This document shows, one piece after another, positions 7,960 through 17,361 of a stretch of 54,287 nt of DNA. Source of the DNA: Bacteroidota bacterium (GTDB taxonomy: Bacteria; Bacteroidota; Bacteroidia; Chitinophagales; Saprospiraceae); NCBI GenBank assembly GCA_029557915.1, contig JAKQHS010000204.1, positions 1 through 54,287 on the forward strand, in the 5' to 3' direction. Each line of letters opens with the position of its first letter. Position 1 is the stretch's first letter. The position numbers were made by a program, and so were the translations under genes. Below the pieces are notes generated by a model that was not told where the DNA came from, made no database searches, and saw only the letters and a list, made by a program, of their open reading frames with translations.

Positions 7960-9104
7960 GAGAAGAAACTTTTCATCTTTTCAAAAAATCCTTTTTCCGC
8001 TTTACCGGGATTAGGCTGGAAATTGGGCAGCTGTTTAAGCTTTTCAAGGATCTCTTTTTCTTCTTCGTTTAATTGTTTCGGGGTCCAGATATTGACCTGT
8101 ACCAGCAAATCTCCTTTCTGGTAGGACTGCACGGAGGGGAGCCCCTTATCCTTGAGGCGGAAAACCTTACCCGCCTGGGTTCCCGCGGGGACTTTGATGC
8201 TGGCCTTGCCATCCAGGGTGGGTACATCGATGGAAGCTCCGAGAGCCGCATCGGCAAAATTGAGATAGAGATCATAGACCAGGTTGGACCCGTCCCGTTT
8301 AAGGGATTCGTGGGCCTTTTCTTTGATCTGAATGATCAAATCCCCGGATGGTCCCCCCTTGGCGCCGACATTCCCTTTGCCCCTGACGGACAACTGCATC
8401 CCGTCTTCCACCCCTGCCGGAATATCGATATCAAAAGTATCTTCGCCCATGACCCTCCCATCGCCTTTGCAGGTCGCACAGTGTGAAGTAATAACCTGGC
8501 CGGATCCATGGCATTGCGGGCAAGTGGTGGTGGTTTGCATCTGGCCCAGGAAAGTATTTCTGACCTGTCTTACATAACCGCTGCCATGGCAGGTGTTGCA
8601 GGTTTTTTTCGAACTTTTATCCTTAGCGCCGGACCCCCCGCAGGTATTGCAGGTCACTTGTTTTTTGACCGATATTTTTTTTGAGACCCCGGTGGCAATT
8701 TCATGGAGATCAAGGGTGACGCTGATCCGCAGGCTGGATCCGCGCTGACCGCCTGCTTCCGCCCTTCCGCCGCCTCCGAAAAAGGACTCGAAGGGGCTGT
8801 CTTCGAAGATATTCCCAAAGTTGCGGAGAATGTCTTCCATATTCATGCCGCCTCCGCTGAATCCTCCCCCCATATTGGGATCCACCCCGGCATGACCATA
8901 CCGGTCGTAGCGCGCTTTTTTATCCGGGTCGCTTAAAATGCCATAAGCTTCTGCAGCCTCTTTGAATTTTTCCTCGGCAGCCTTATCCCCCGGATTCCGG
9001 TCGGGGTGAAACTGCATGGCAATTTTCCGGTAAGATTTTTTAATTGTTATTTCGTCGGCATCCCGGGATATGTCCAGCACCTCGTAAAAGTCGCGTTTTG
9101 CCAT
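7956..9104 (-). CDS. dnaJ: Chaperone DnaJ (Hsp40)
   Basis: Complete type I DnaJ of 382 residues, the co-chaperone that delivers substrates to DnaK and stimulates its ATPase. The J domain has the essential HPD at residues 33-35. A Gly/Phe-rich linker follows (GGGFSGGGMNMEDILRNFG), then four CxxCxGxG zinc-binding repeats (CNTCGGSG, CNTCHGSG, CPQCHGSG, CATCKGDG) at about 145-210, and the C-terminal substrate domains. It lies 6 nt downstream of grpE and overlaps gldH by 4 nt. No CIRCE-like inverted repeat was seen upstream of grpE. Confidence 0.97.
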   Translation of the reverse strand: MAKRDFYEVLDISRDADEITIKKSYRKIAMQFHPDRNPGDKAAEEKFKEAAEAYGILSDPDKKARYDRYGHAGVDPNMGGGFSGGGMNMEDILRNFGNIFEDSPFESFFGGGGRAEAGGQRGSSLRISVTLDLHEIATGVSKKISVKKQVTCNTCGGSGAKDKSSKKTCNTCHGSGYVRQVRNTFLGQMQTTTTCPQCHGSGQVITSHCATCKGDGRVMGEDTFDIDIPAGVEDGMQLSVRGKGNVGAKGGPSGDLIIQIKEKAHESLKRDGSNLVYDLYLNFADAALGASIDVPTLDGKASIKVPAGTQAGKVFRLKDKGLPSVQSYQKGDLLVQVNIWTPKQLNEEEKEILEKLKQLPNFQPNPGKAEKGFFEKMKSFFS

Positions 9105-9110
9105 TTCCCT

Positions 9111-9626
9111 TTATTTACCGACCACCACCTTGGCAAATCGAATGATCCGGTCTGCAAGATAATACCCCTTCTCCAGGGTTTCGATTACTTTATTTTTCTG
9201 ATCCTCAGGGACTTCGATCTCAGTCAGGGCTTCATGCAGGGCGGGATCAAAGGTTTGTCCCTGACTTTGCATTTCCTCAAGCCCTTTTTGTTTTAAAACC
9301 TGAACCAGTTTATGATGGATGAGTGAAGTGCCTTCCGAGACCTGACCATGTTTGACAGCCCGGTCAAAATCGTCGAGTACAGGAAGCAGACTGACTACCA
9401 GGTCCTGGGCGGCAAATTTGGCAAACTCGATCCGCTCTTTGCTGGTCCTTTTCTTATAATTGTCAAACTCTGCCAACAGGCGCAGGTATTTATCTTTCAA
9501 GTCCCGGACCGTAGTTTCCTCCTCATTGGCCACTTGTTCAACATCTGGCTGGTTTTCAACAGGATCTGCCATATCTTCCGGTTGTACGCCCGATTCCTCC
9601 AGGATATCCTTTCCTTCTTGTTCCAT
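9111..9626 (-). CDS. grpE: Nucleotide exchange factor GrpE
   Basis: 171 residues, the ADP-release factor for DnaK. An acidic disordered N-terminus (about 1-40) precedes the long coiled-coil helix (LKDKYLRLLAEFDNYKKRTS) and the C-terminal beta domain with the family pattern FDPALHEALTEIE and YYLADRIIRFAKVVV. It is complete and immediately upstream of dnaJ. dnaK is not in the window, as is usual in this phylum where grpE-dnaJ form a separate operon. Confidence 0.96.
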   Translation of the reverse strand: MEQEGKDILEESGVQPEDMADPVENQPDVEQVANEEETTVRDLKDKYLRLLAEFDNYKKRTSKERIEFAKFAAQDLVVSLLPVLDDFDRAVKHGQVSEGTSLIHHKLVQVLKQKGLEEMQSQGQTFDPALHEALTEIEVPEDQKNKVIETLEKGYYLADRIIRFAKVVVGK

Positions 9627-9694
9627 TTATTAAATGTTATTTTCTAATGCGCATCTGCAATAATAAGACCATTCGAAGAATTTGAGCCAAAATG

Positions 9695-10231
9695 TCAGTC
9701 CTTTTGAATCCGGGAGTTCAGCAAGACCGCCATCTCCTCAAATCCCTGATTGACCGCAACGACCCGGTGAGAGGGATCCAACAGGATTTTGGTAGGGATT
9801 TCCCGAACCTGGAAGGTTTTGACCAGGGAAGAATTAAACAGATCCAGTTCCAGGATATGGACCGGCCAGGTGGCTGAGTCCTCGCGAATGGCCTTTTCCC
9901 AGTTGCTCCTATCCTCTTCTATGGCAATGCTCACCAGTTCCAGCCCCGAGCCATCCCGGAATCCGGTCTGGCGCCAGGATTCGTAAAATTTTTTCAACTC
10001 AGGAGCTTCTTTTCTGCAGGGCGCGCACCAACTACCCCAAAAATCGATCAATACATATTTCCCCTTCAGAGATGCCATTTCGAAAGCCGTCCCGTCGGCA
10101 AGGCGGGTTTGGAAAGGAGGGCATTCTTCTCCCACTTTCACCCCGGGCTGAAAATAAAAATACCGGGCAAGCATCAGGATTGCGGCGCCCAGAATGATGG
10201 CCAGGAAGGTTTGAAGTCTGCGGTTTAACAT
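9695..10231 (-). CDS. TlpA-like membrane-anchored thioredoxin-family protein
   Basis: 178 residues with one N-terminal membrane segment (about 8-28) and a periplasm-facing thioredoxin fold of the TlpA/ResA type: the WCAPC active site has C69 and C72 after YVLIDFWGSW, and the cis-proline region reads VREIPTKILLD. Such proteins reduce disulfides or support cytochrome maturation outside the cytoplasm; the partner is not identifiable here. It lies between a YbhN-like protein and grpE but has its own -7 box ending 7 nt before its ATG, so it may be transcribed independently from a leaderless mRNA. Confidence 0.85.
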   Translation of the reverse strand: MLNRRLQTFLAIILGAAILMLARYFYFQPGVKVGEECPPFQTRLADGTAFEMASLKGKYVLIDFWGSWCAPCRKEAPELKKFYESWRQTGFRDGSGLELVSIAIEEDRSNWEKAIREDSATWPVHILELDLFNSSLVKTFQVREIPTKILLDPSHRVVAVNQGFEEMAVLLNSRIQKD

Positions 10232-10238
10232 GGACCGG

Positions 10239-10246
10239 CAAAGGTA
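10239..10246 (-). promoter_or_regulatory. -7 box TACCTTTG abutting the TlpA-like gene start
   Basis: Exact minus-strand TAnnTTTG, 7 nt before the ATG at 10231. Transcription would start at or next to the start codon, so the mRNA is predicted to be leaderless. Confidence 0.6.
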
Positions 10247-10269
10247 AGTCTTATCTCCTCCACCCGTTT

Positions 10270-11421
10270 TCAGGATTCAGGATTCTGAAACCGGCTTGCT
10301 TTTTCCTGGGCGACTTTGGCCCTGGCTTCTTTCCGGTTTCGGATCACACCGGTCAGCCAGGCAGGAATCACCAATACTCCGGCGACCAGGTACAAATAAT
10401 AGGTCATGAACCGCCAGATCAGCGCGATGATCAGTGCTGCGCTTTTGGGAATATAGTCGCCAATGAAACTGCCAAAAAAGACTTCCGCAAAACCCGCCGC
10501 CCCAGGCGTCGGGCTGAACATCATAAATACAAACATGATCACCTGCCTGCCGTAGATCTTGAGCTGGTCCCAGGGATGGTAACTCACGGGGTCAATCAGG
10601 GCGATGATGAGGCAATTGACGATCAGGAAACGGCAGGCCCAGGCTGTGGCCGTCAGCAAAAAACTTTTTAAATGAAACCTTCTGTCCCGGTGTGCAATCT
10701 GGTAAGAGGAATCCATCATTTCGTCCCCCAACTTCTGGGCTGCCCCTTTAAACCGGTTGAGCAGGGGCCAGGTCGTAAAAAAAACGAGTATTTTTTTAAA
10801 TTGCCTGGGGTTGTAAAAAAGTCCGTAGGCAAAAAACAAACCGTAGACCAGGATCAGGCCATAAAAAAAGAAGAGCGAAAAAGCGACCTTGTCCAGGGAG
10901 GAAAAATCCACATAGGATGGATTGATCACATTGGCCCCAATCACCAGCAGGAGTAAAGGCACGGAAGCAACGAAAAACAAACTGTCCAGCACTACCGTAT
11001 AAATGATAGCGGCCAGGGTGCGGGAGGTCCCCATTTTTTCCTGTGACAATACAAATACGGCGACTGCCGAACCACCCAGGGCGGTGGGTGAAACGGCCGA
11101 ACTGAATTCCCAGATGATGATCAATTTTATGCATTTCCAGAAACCAATGGTATCTCCGGCCAGGTAATACAACCTCAAGGCGTAAGCCAGGTGTCGGATG
11201 ACCAGGAAGGCAACAGCCAGGAAGAGCCAGAGGGTGGTATGCGGATTCCATTTTATGGATGCGAGGGCGGTCGGATCAAAATTGGCAGAGAGCATGTACA
11301 CGACCACCGCCAGGCCGATAAAAATAGGCAACCAGATTTTTGAGCTTTTAAATGACTTCAGGACCGAACGGGTCTGTTCATCCTCGTGGTCCTCCGGTCC
11401 TTTTTCCAATTCTTCAGCCAT
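10270..11421 (-). CDS. YbhN/UPF0104 family flippase-like integral membrane protein
   Basis: 383 residues with about eight to nine hydrophobic helices and charged cytosolic ends. The order of conserved blocks (FLVIRHLAYALRLYYLAG, WEFSSAVSPTALGGSAVAVFVL, then FMMFSPTPGAAGFAEVFFG) matches the lysylphosphatidylglycerol synthase transmembrane (LPG_synthase_TM, UPF0104) family without the soluble synthase domain. Members are thought to move or modify lipids; substrate unknown. Its ATG is 12 nt downstream of the rfbA stop, so the two are co-transcribed. A second, more distant member is at 47262. Confidence 0.8.
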   Translation of the reverse strand: MAEELEKGPEDHEDEQTRSVLKSFKSSKIWLPIFIGLAVVVYMLSANFDPTALASIKWNPHTTLWLFLAVAFLVIRHLAYALRLYYLAGDTIGFWKCIKLIIIWEFSSAVSPTALGGSAVAVFVLSQEKMGTSRTLAAIIYTVVLDSLFFVASVPLLLLVIGANVINPSYVDFSSLDKVAFSLFFFYGLILVYGLFFAYGLFYNPRQFKKILVFFTTWPLLNRFKGAAQKLGDEMMDSSYQIAHRDRRFHLKSFLLTATAWACRFLIVNCLIIALIDPVSYHPWDQLKIYGRQVIMFVFMMFSPTPGAAGFAEVFFGSFIGDYIPKSAALIIALIWRFMTYYLYLVAGVLVIPAWLTGVIRNRKEARAKVAQEKASRFQNPES

Positions 11422-11432
11422 GGGCCCGGGCG

Positions 11433-12305
11433 CTAAAAGAATTTATGGTGTAATAAACCCAGCAAATACTGCCCGTAACCGCTCTTCAGGTATCGCTGCG
11501 CGAGGTTCTCCAGCTGGGACGCGTCGATAAATTTCATCTGGTAGGCCACCTCCTCGATGCAGCCTATTTTCAAACCCTGTCTTTCCTCAATCACCTGGAT
11601 AAACTGGCCGGCCTGCATGAGAGACTGGTGCGTGCCGGTGTCGAGCCAGGCAAAACCCCTTCCCATGGCCTTGACATAAAGTTTTCCCCTTTCGAGATAA
11701 TATTTATTGACATCCGTGATTTCGTATTCTCCCCTTGGGCTTGGTTTCAGGTTTTTAGCAACTTCTATGACGGAATGATCATAAAAGTAAAGGCCAGGTA
11801 CCGCAAAGTTTGACCTGGGATGTTCCGGTTTTTCTTCAATGGAAAGGGCTTTGTAATTTTCGTCAAATTCCACGACTCCATACCGTTCGGGATCCGAAAC
11901 CTGGTAGGCAAAGATGATCCCGCCGTCCGGTTGCTGGCAACTTTTGAGGATATTGCCCAGGCCGGCGCCATAAAAAATATTGTCCCCCAGGATCAGGCAG
12001 GAGGCCTCGCGGCCGATGAAGGATTCACCCAGGACAAAAGCCTGGGCCAGGCCGTTGGGTTCGGGCTGGACCATATATGAGAAATGGCAGCCCAGGTCGG
12101 AGCCGTCCCGGAGTAATTTTTCAAAACCGGGAAGGTCTTCCCGAGTGGAGATGATCAGGACATCCCGGATATTGGCCATCATCAGGATGGACAGGGGATA
12201 ATAAATCATGGGCTTGTCATAAACCGGCATCAGCTGCTTGCTCACGGCGAGCGTAAGGGGAAACAATCGTGTGCCAAGCCCACCGGCCAAAATAATTCCT
12301 TTCAT
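11433..12305 (-). CDS. rfbA: Glucose-1-phosphate thymidylyltransferase
   Basis: 290 residues, matching RfbA/RmlA in full length. The nucleotide-binding signature [11 protein letters not shown] is at residues 8-18, followed by [18 protein letters not shown], the LGDNIFYG metal-binding block (about 105-112) and [13 protein letters not shown]. It makes dTDP-glucose from dTTP and glucose-1-phosphate, the first step to dTDP-rhamnose for surface polysaccharide. The other rml genes are not adjacent. It sits in the minus-strand operon downstream of rlmD and a small conserved gene. Confidence 0.95.
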   Translation of the reverse strand: MKGIILAGGLGTRLFPLTLAVSKQLMPVYDKPMIYYPLSILMMANIRDVLIISTREDLPGFEKLLRDGSDLGCHFSYMVQPEPNGLAQAFVLGESFIGREASCLILGDNIFYGAGLGNILKSCQQPDGGIIFAYQVSDPERYGVVEFDENYKALSIEEKPEHPRSNFAVPGLYFYDHSVIEVAKNLKPSPRGEYEITDVNKYYLERGKLYVKAMGRGFAWLDTGTHQSLMQAGQFIQVIEERQGLKIGCIEEVAYQMKFIDASQLENLAQRYLKSGYGQYLLGLLHHKFF

Positions 12306-12322
12306 AAACCGCTACCTGAGGA

Positions 12323-12682
12323 TCATACGCGGGGTAAAAATATAAACTGGGCCCCTAATTCGCTCAACACAAAGAAACAAATATAATCGGTGGCGGGCCG
12401 GTAGCTTTGTTTAAACGAGGCCACCTTGCGGCTGCTGATGATCTTTTTCTGGATAAATTCTTCAAGGGAAGAGACGTTGATGTTCCAGTTGCCTTTCACC
12501 TCCGACCTTTTGATGATGGGGATGCCTCCATGGAAGGTGGCCTGGTGCGCGATAAAGATCGGGTACTCGGTGATGCCCTGTTCCAGCATAATGTCCAACG
12601 CCTTATTGAGCGCATTCCGGTAAACTTTCAATTCCTCCTGCAACACGAGGAATTTTTCTGTACTCACTTGCATCTGGTTCAC
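12323..12682 (-). CDS. Conserved small cytosolic protein of unknown function
   Basis: 119 residues, no signal peptide or membrane segment. The N-terminal half is a predicted helix (EKFLVLQEELKVYRNALNKAL), then a mixed region ending hydrophobically (YICFFVLSELGAQFIFLPR). The start overlaps the rlmD stop by 4 nt (ATGA), which supports it as a real, translationally coupled gene. I recognise the type as a Bacteroidota hypothetical but can give no function. The 17-nt gap to rfbA suggests a shared transcript. Confidence 0.7.
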   Translation of the reverse strand: MNQMQVSTEKFLVLQEELKVYRNALNKALDIMLEQGITEYPIFIAHQATFHGGIPIIKRSEVKGNWNINVSSLEEFIQKKIISSRKVASFKQSYRPATDYICFFVLSELGAQFIFLPRV

Positions 12683-14085
12683 GATTTGAGCTCCAGCAAA
12701 GTTACGTTTTCAATATGGGCGGTGTGGGGAAACATATCGACCGGCTGGCTGATCCGGTGCTCATAGGCGGTACAAAGCACCTTCAGGTCCCTGGCCTGGG
12801 TGGCGGGATTGCAACTCACATAAATGATTTTGGGCGCTCCGCTGTCGATCAAAAGGGGCAGGATATCCTGGTGCAGTCCGGCCCGCGGAGGATCCAATAC
12901 GATCAAATCCGGCTTTCCCTCCCTGCCAAACAAGCCTTCCATCATCATTTTTCGCACATCCCCCGTGTGAAAAACCACGTTTTTAATCTGGTTGAGGGAG
13001 GCATTCAGGTAAGCATCCTCCACCGCTTCGGGGACTTCCTCCACTCCAATCACCTGCCTGCACCGGCCGGCCAGGAAAAGGCCGATGGTGCCGGTACCGG
13101 AATACAGGTCATAAATGATTTCATGGCCGGTAAGCTTGGCAAATTCTTCCACAAACCCGTAAAGCCTTGCGGCCTGAATGCTGTTGGTCTGGAAAAAAGA
13201 CTTTGGGCCAATGCGGCATTGTAACTGCCCGATCGACTCGAGGATATATCCGGGCCCATGGACCAGATGAAGGTCCAGGTCAAAAATGGTGTCGTTTTTT
13301 TTCGGATTGTGGATATGATAAAGAGTGGTGATCTGCGGAAATTGAAGCAGCAGCAATTGGTTGATTTGCTCCAGGGCTTCCGGCAGGTCTTCTCCGGTCA
13401 CCAGGGTCACCATTACCTGGCCCAGAGTGGTGGTCCTTATGATGAGGTTTCGTAAAAAACCGCTGTGATTTTTGACGTCGTAAAAAGTATGGCCCTTTTC
13501 TTTGGCCCAGGTCCTCACCGCATTGCGTATGGCATTGCTGGGCTCCGGTTGAAGATGGCAATGGGTGATGTCCACGATCTTCTCAAAGGAGCCGGGCCGG
13601 TGAAAACCAAGGGCATTCCTGTCCGGGGCGCCTTCCCGGGTGAGTTCATCCGGTTCGAGCCACCTTGAATTACCAAAACTGAATTCCAGTTTGTTGCGGT
13701 AATACCGGTCTTCGGGTGCACCGCAGATCGGCCGCACCTGTGGATCCGGCAACCCGCCGATGCGTTTTAATGCATCGGCGACGTTTTTGAATTTGTAAGA
13801 CAACTGGCCCTCATAACTCATGTGCTGCCATTTACAACCGCCGCAGACCCCAAAATGGCTGCAAAACGGATGGGTACGCCAGGAGGAAGATTCAAGCATC
13901 CTGACCGGACGCCCGTTTCCCAGCCGGTTGCGGTGTTTTTTTACTTCTATATCCACAAGGTCGCCCGGGACGGCATCCCGGACCAGGTACACCCGGCCTT
14001 CCGGGTCCTTCCCAATCCCCATGCCCTGGTCCCCCATGTCCAAGATGCGGACCTGTTCTGCAATCATTTGTTTGGATTTTCCCAT
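12679..14085 (-). CDS. rlmD: 23S rRNA (uracil-C5)-methyltransferase, RlmD/TrmA family
   Basis: 468 residues with an N-terminal TRAM domain (about 5-65), an iron-sulfur motif with C75, C81 and C84 (CSHFGVCGGC) plus a further cysteine in ITHCHLQPE, and a C-terminal methyltransferase domain. The SAM site reads YDLYSGTGTIGLFLA and the catalytic cysteine is C425 in YVSCNPATQ. The family methylates U1939 or U747 of 23S rRNA, or U54 of tRNA; which one cannot be settled from sequence alone, though the Fe-S motif fits RlmD/RlmC rather than TrmA. It is 47 nt downstream of the PorE-like gene. Confidence 0.92.
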   Translation of the reverse strand: MGKSKQMIAEQVRILDMGDQGMGIGKDPEGRVYLVRDAVPGDLVDIEVKKHRNRLGNGRPVRMLESSSWRTHPFCSHFGVCGGCKWQHMSYEGQLSYKFKNVADALKRIGGLPDPQVRPICGAPEDRYYRNKLEFSFGNSRWLEPDELTREGAPDRNALGFHRPGSFEKIVDITHCHLQPEPSNAIRNAVRTWAKEKGHTFYDVKNHSGFLRNLIIRTTTLGQVMVTLVTGEDLPEALEQINQLLLLQFPQITTLYHIHNPKKNDTIFDLDLHLVHGPGYILESIGQLQCRIGPKSFFQTNSIQAARLYGFVEEFAKLTGHEIIYDLYSGTGTIGLFLAGRCRQVIGVEEVPEAVEDAYLNASLNQIKNVVFHTGDVRKMMMEGLFGREGKPDLIVLDPPRAGLHQDILPLLIDSGAPKIIYVSCNPATQARDLKVLCTAYEHRISQPVDMFPHTAHIENVTLLELKS

Positions 14086-14132
14086 ATCCGCTTTTTCGGT
14101 TTGTGCTGGTGAGCGATGCGTTTGGTAATGCC

Positions 14133-16073
14133 TTATTTTCCTTTGGACAAAATAAATTCAACCCGGCGGTTTTTGCTCCGACCCTCCTCCGAATCATTGG
14201 AAGCGATGGGCCTGCGGTCACCGAATCCTTCCCAGGTCATGCGGGAAGCTTCAATTTGCCGGGTGAGTAAATAATTGTAGACCGCCTGGGCCCTCCGGCC
14301 GGAAAGGGTCCGGTTGAATTCCGGGTCCCCAGTATTGTCCGTATGTCCGTGGATGGCCAGGCTGAAAGATGGGTTTTGTTTAAGGAGTTCAGACAAGCCG
14401 TCCAGTTCATTAAAGGATTCGGGTAACAGGATAAAGGAAGCGGTTTCAAACAATACATTTTCCAGGACGACCGGTTTCAAAGGCTCCTCCACCCCGGGTC
14501 TGATCTGTTCCAGTTTGATATCGTGGGTCCTTTCATACCCCGCGGCCAACGCCTCCTCAGCAACCAAACGCTCCGAATACAGGTTATATCCGTCCAGTTT
14601 TGCATGGATCTGGTAAGCATGTTGCAGTGGCACTATAAGGAGAAATTCACCATCCGGATCGCTGACCACCGAGTCTTTAATAAACAGGCCTTCTCCCCCC
14701 GCAAGGGTGACCAGGGCCCCCGGCAGGGCTGCATTGGAGGAGAGGTCGGAAATCCTGCCCCTGATAAAGGTGCAGGCCAGGGAACGGAAGGGCTGTGGCA
14801 GTTCAAGCCTGATAATATCGGAAGCCAATAGCTGGTTGGATGAACCGATTCTCTGATCGGTATAATAAGCCGACTTTCCATCGAGGCTCACCGCCATCGC
14901 TCCCTGGTCCCTGTGGTCATTGAGCGGATACCCAAGGTTGATGGGTTGTTCCCAGTTGCCTTCCCTGGACTTCCTGGATACGAAAAGGTCCTGGGAGCCA
15001 AAGCCGGGCCAGCCCTCCGATCTGAAATACAGGCTGAGGCCGTCGGCATGGAGACAGGGGCTTAATTCATCTTTTTCGGTATTGATATTTGGCCCTGCAT
15101 TGACAGGAGGGGTCCATCCGGCCGGCCCTTTGAAACTCATCCAGATGTCGTATCCTCCCATCCCGCCGGGTCGATCGGAGACGAAATAGAGGATCCTGCC
15201 GTTGGCATTCAGGCTGGGCTGGCTCTCCCAGGCCCGGCTGTTGATGACCTGCCCCATATTCCTCGGCCGGGTCCACCTTCCCTGCCGGAAATCCGAACTG
15301 TATAAATCGCATCCGCCGAATCCGCCTTCCCTGCCGCATGCGGTAAACACGATGGTTTTCCCGTCGGCACTGATTACATGGGCGCCTTCATTCTGATTGC
15401 TGTTGCCCGCCCAAGGGGAAGGTGCGGACCATGCTTCGGCCTGAAGGAAACTGATCCACAGATCCTCCTGGTTGCCGGTTCTCCTGGTAAATACCATCAT
15501 TTTACCTGTGGCATCCAGGGAAGGCAGGTATTCCGGATCGGCGGTATTGATCATTCCTTTCAAAGGTGTAAACCGGAAATCCAGGCTGTCTTTCCGATGT
15601 TTGAGGGCATATCCGGTCTTGGACAAAAGCCATGCAGCTATGGCCCGGGTGGCTGCATCGGGAGTATTCAGCGAAAGATAAGTGGTGAAATGTTCATGAG
15701 CCTTGGCATACCAGCCTTGCTGCAATTCCAGTTGGGCCAGGTTGTACCAAAGCGGGGCCTGGCCGGAGCGGACCGAGAGGGCGGCTTTTTGAAGAACGGA
15801 AATCGCCTCCGCCGGTTTGTCAAGGGATTGCCAGATGCGAAATAATTCCAGGTATGCTTCCCGGTAGGTGGGATCTTCTTCAATAGCTTCCTCCAGTTTC
15901 AGGATGGCTTCGGAGGTCCTGTTTTTTGAGATATCCGATTTTGCCCGTTCAAACAGCTTAGCCGCTTTCGTTTGGGTTTGGGCCGCAAGGCTTGCAGGAC
16001 GGCACATCCAGCCTGCGAACAGCAGCGGAAAATAAAAAACGAAAGAAACCGTCCTTGAGTTGAAGCGGATCAT
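14133..16073 (-). CDS. PorE-like outer membrane protein: TPR, PD40 propeller, CRD and OmpA domain
   Basis: 646 residues with a signal peptide (cleavage near SLAAQ, about 31). Domain order: TPR helices at about 35-150; a beta-propeller of PD40-like repeats at about 185-420 (SPSLDATGKMMVFTRR-type strands, FVSDRPGGMGGYDIW); a carboxypeptidase-regulatory-like fold at about 437-525 (GRISDLSSNAALPGALVTL); and a C-terminal OmpA domain at about 540-645 with the peptidoglycan-binding pattern HTDNTGDPEFNRTLSGRRA. This four-domain order is that described for PorE of Porphyromonas gingivalis, which tethers the T9SS to peptidoglycan. Other Bacteroidota proteins share the order, so PorE is a candidate name, not a proven one. 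A TPR gene lies 33 nt upstream. Confidence 0.8.
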   Translation of the reverse strand: MIRFNSRTVSFVFYFPLLFAGWMCRPASLAAQTQTKAAKLFERAKSDISKNRTSEAILKLEEAIEEDPTYREAYLELFRIWQSLDKPAEAISVLQKAALSVRSGQAPLWYNLAQLELQQGWYAKAHEHFTTYLSLNTPDAATRAIAAWLLSKTGYALKHRKDSLDFRFTPLKGMINTADPEYLPSLDATGKMMVFTRRTGNQEDLWISFLQAEAWSAPSPWAGNSNQNEGAHVISADGKTIVFTACGREGGFGGCDLYSSDFRQGRWTRPRNMGQVINSRAWESQPSLNANGRILYFVSDRPGGMGGYDIWMSFKGPAGWTPPVNAGPNINTEKDELSPCLHADGLSLYFRSEGWPGFGSQDLFVSRKSREGNWEQPINLGYPLNDHRDQGAMAVSLDGKSAYYTDQRIGSSNQLLASDIIRLELPQPFRSLACTFIRGRISDLSSNAALPGALVTLAGGEGLFIKDSVVSDPDGEFLLIVPLQHAYQIHAKLDGYNLYSERLVAEEALAAGYERTHDIKLEQIRPGVEEPLKPVVLENVLFETASFILLPESFNELDGLSELLKQNPSFSLAIHGHTDNTGDPEFNRTLSGRRAQAVYNYLLTRQIEASRMTWEGFGDRRPIASNDSEEGRSKNRRVEFILSKGK

Positions 16074-16106
16074 GGGCTTGGAGCGAAAACGGGCCAGGGT
16101 GGGAAA

Positions 16107-17171
16107 TTATGCTTTGGCCTGCAACATTTTTTTGGCTTCTTTACTACCCAGGGTAGCCGCCTCCTTGACATCCGCCATAAACCCGTTTTTACCCGCCAGC
16201 TTTTTGGCCAGCCCGCGTTGAAGGAGGATATCCGCTTTGGTAAACTTGGTGCTTTTGGGATTTTCATCCAGGGCGGCGAGGGCGGCATTGAAGCGGGCCG
16301 CGGCTTCGTCAAATTGTTCCTGTTCCATCAGAATGCGTCCATAAAAATAGTTGGCATCCCTTTTTTTCAAATAGTTGATGTCCTTCGGGTCAAACTTGCG
16401 GTCGCAGAACAATTTCAACTCGAAAGCGGCCTCCTTATTTTGTTTCAATTGGTAATGCAGTTCGCCTTTTTGATACCGGGCCTGCCAATGCACCATCTGG
16501 AGCGCCAGGGATTTCTGAATAGTCAACCCGAGGTCCAGGAGGGCTTTCGGAACATCGCCATTGTAGAGGTGCACCTGCGCCCTGCCGAAATAGGCCAGGG
16601 CATTATTTTCATCAAACTGGATGCTTTTGTTGAAGTCGGAAAGCGCGTCTTTGTAGTTTTTGAGGGTGAAATTTACATACCCCCTTCTTTCATAAGCCTG
16701 GCTGTGTTTCTCGTATTTTTCGATGGCCAGGTTGAGGGCGTGGATGGCCTCCATTTCCTTCCCTTTGGTGCCCACCAGTTTGCGGCCGCGCAAATATTCC
16801 TGGACGGCAACCTTGTCGCTTTGCGGTTCAATCATTTTATGCCTCAATACCTTTCCCTGGTCGATGAGCCAGGCCCCCATGGAACCCGCGGCGGCAAATT
16901 GGGCAATGTATTCGAGGAGGTTCAGGGTATTGGTAAACGTTTTTTCATTGGCCTGGGCCACCAGCCTGGGAATTTCAATATATCCAAATTCCACATTAAA
17001 AATTTGCTCGGCCTTGAACATGACTTCATTTCGGTAATACTGTTCAGCCCGGATCTGGTACAACTGAAAGGCTTTTTCTATATTTTTTCCTGTGCCAAAT
17101 TCCAGCCTTCCCTGGAAGATGGATTTATAAAAAACAGGATTGTTTAATGCTGCATTCATGAGCCTGGTCAT
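16107..17171 (-). CDS. Tetratricopeptide repeat protein
   Basis: 354 residues, no clear signal peptide. Residues about 140-345 carry TPR units, the clearest being AYERRGYVNFTLKNYKDALSD and ALAYFGRAQVHLYNGDVPKA. The N-terminal 130 residues are helical and not recognised (an alternative ATG lies at codon 5). It precedes the PorE-like gene by 33 nt in the same direction, so it may act with that envelope protein, but it looks cytosolic. A small inverted repeat (TTCGAT/ATCGAA, 17202-17218) lies 31 nt upstream of its start. Function unknown. Confidence 0.75.
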   Translation of the reverse strand: MTRLMNAALNNPVFYKSIFQGRLEFGTGKNIEKAFQLYQIRAEQYYRNEVMFKAEQIFNVEFGYIEIPRLVAQANEKTFTNTLNLLEYIAQFAAAGSMGAWLIDQGKVLRHKMIEPQSDKVAVQEYLRGRKLVGTKGKEMEAIHALNLAIEKYEKHSQAYERRGYVNFTLKNYKDALSDFNKSIQFDENNALAYFGRAQVHLYNGDVPKALLDLGLTIQKSLALQMVHWQARYQKGELHYQLKQNKEAAFELKLFCDRKFDPKDINYLKKRDANYFYGRILMEQEQFDEAAARFNAALAALDENPKSTKFTKADILLQRGLAKKLAGKNGFMADVKEAATLGSKEAKKMLQAKA

Positions 17172-17361
17172 TCATTCGGTCCTGGCATACCCATTCCATA
17201 CTTCGATTTTTGATCGAAATACTACTAAGTCAATGGACTATAAATTAGTAAAATTCCAGATATGGAGTTAAATATCCCTGAACCCTTTCTAACCCATAAA
17301 GTTAAGGAAAAAAAGGCAAAAAAATTAAAGAAATTTTAAGTCCGCTTTTTCCCAACCGGTT

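Noticed and set aside
9627-9694. CIRCE-type operator upstream of grpE
   Set aside because: No inverted repeat of the HrcA type is visible; only a weak -7-like sequence TATTATTG.
16218-17147. 309-residue plus-strand ORF
   Set aside because: Antisense to the TPR gene, which has clear repeats in its own frame.
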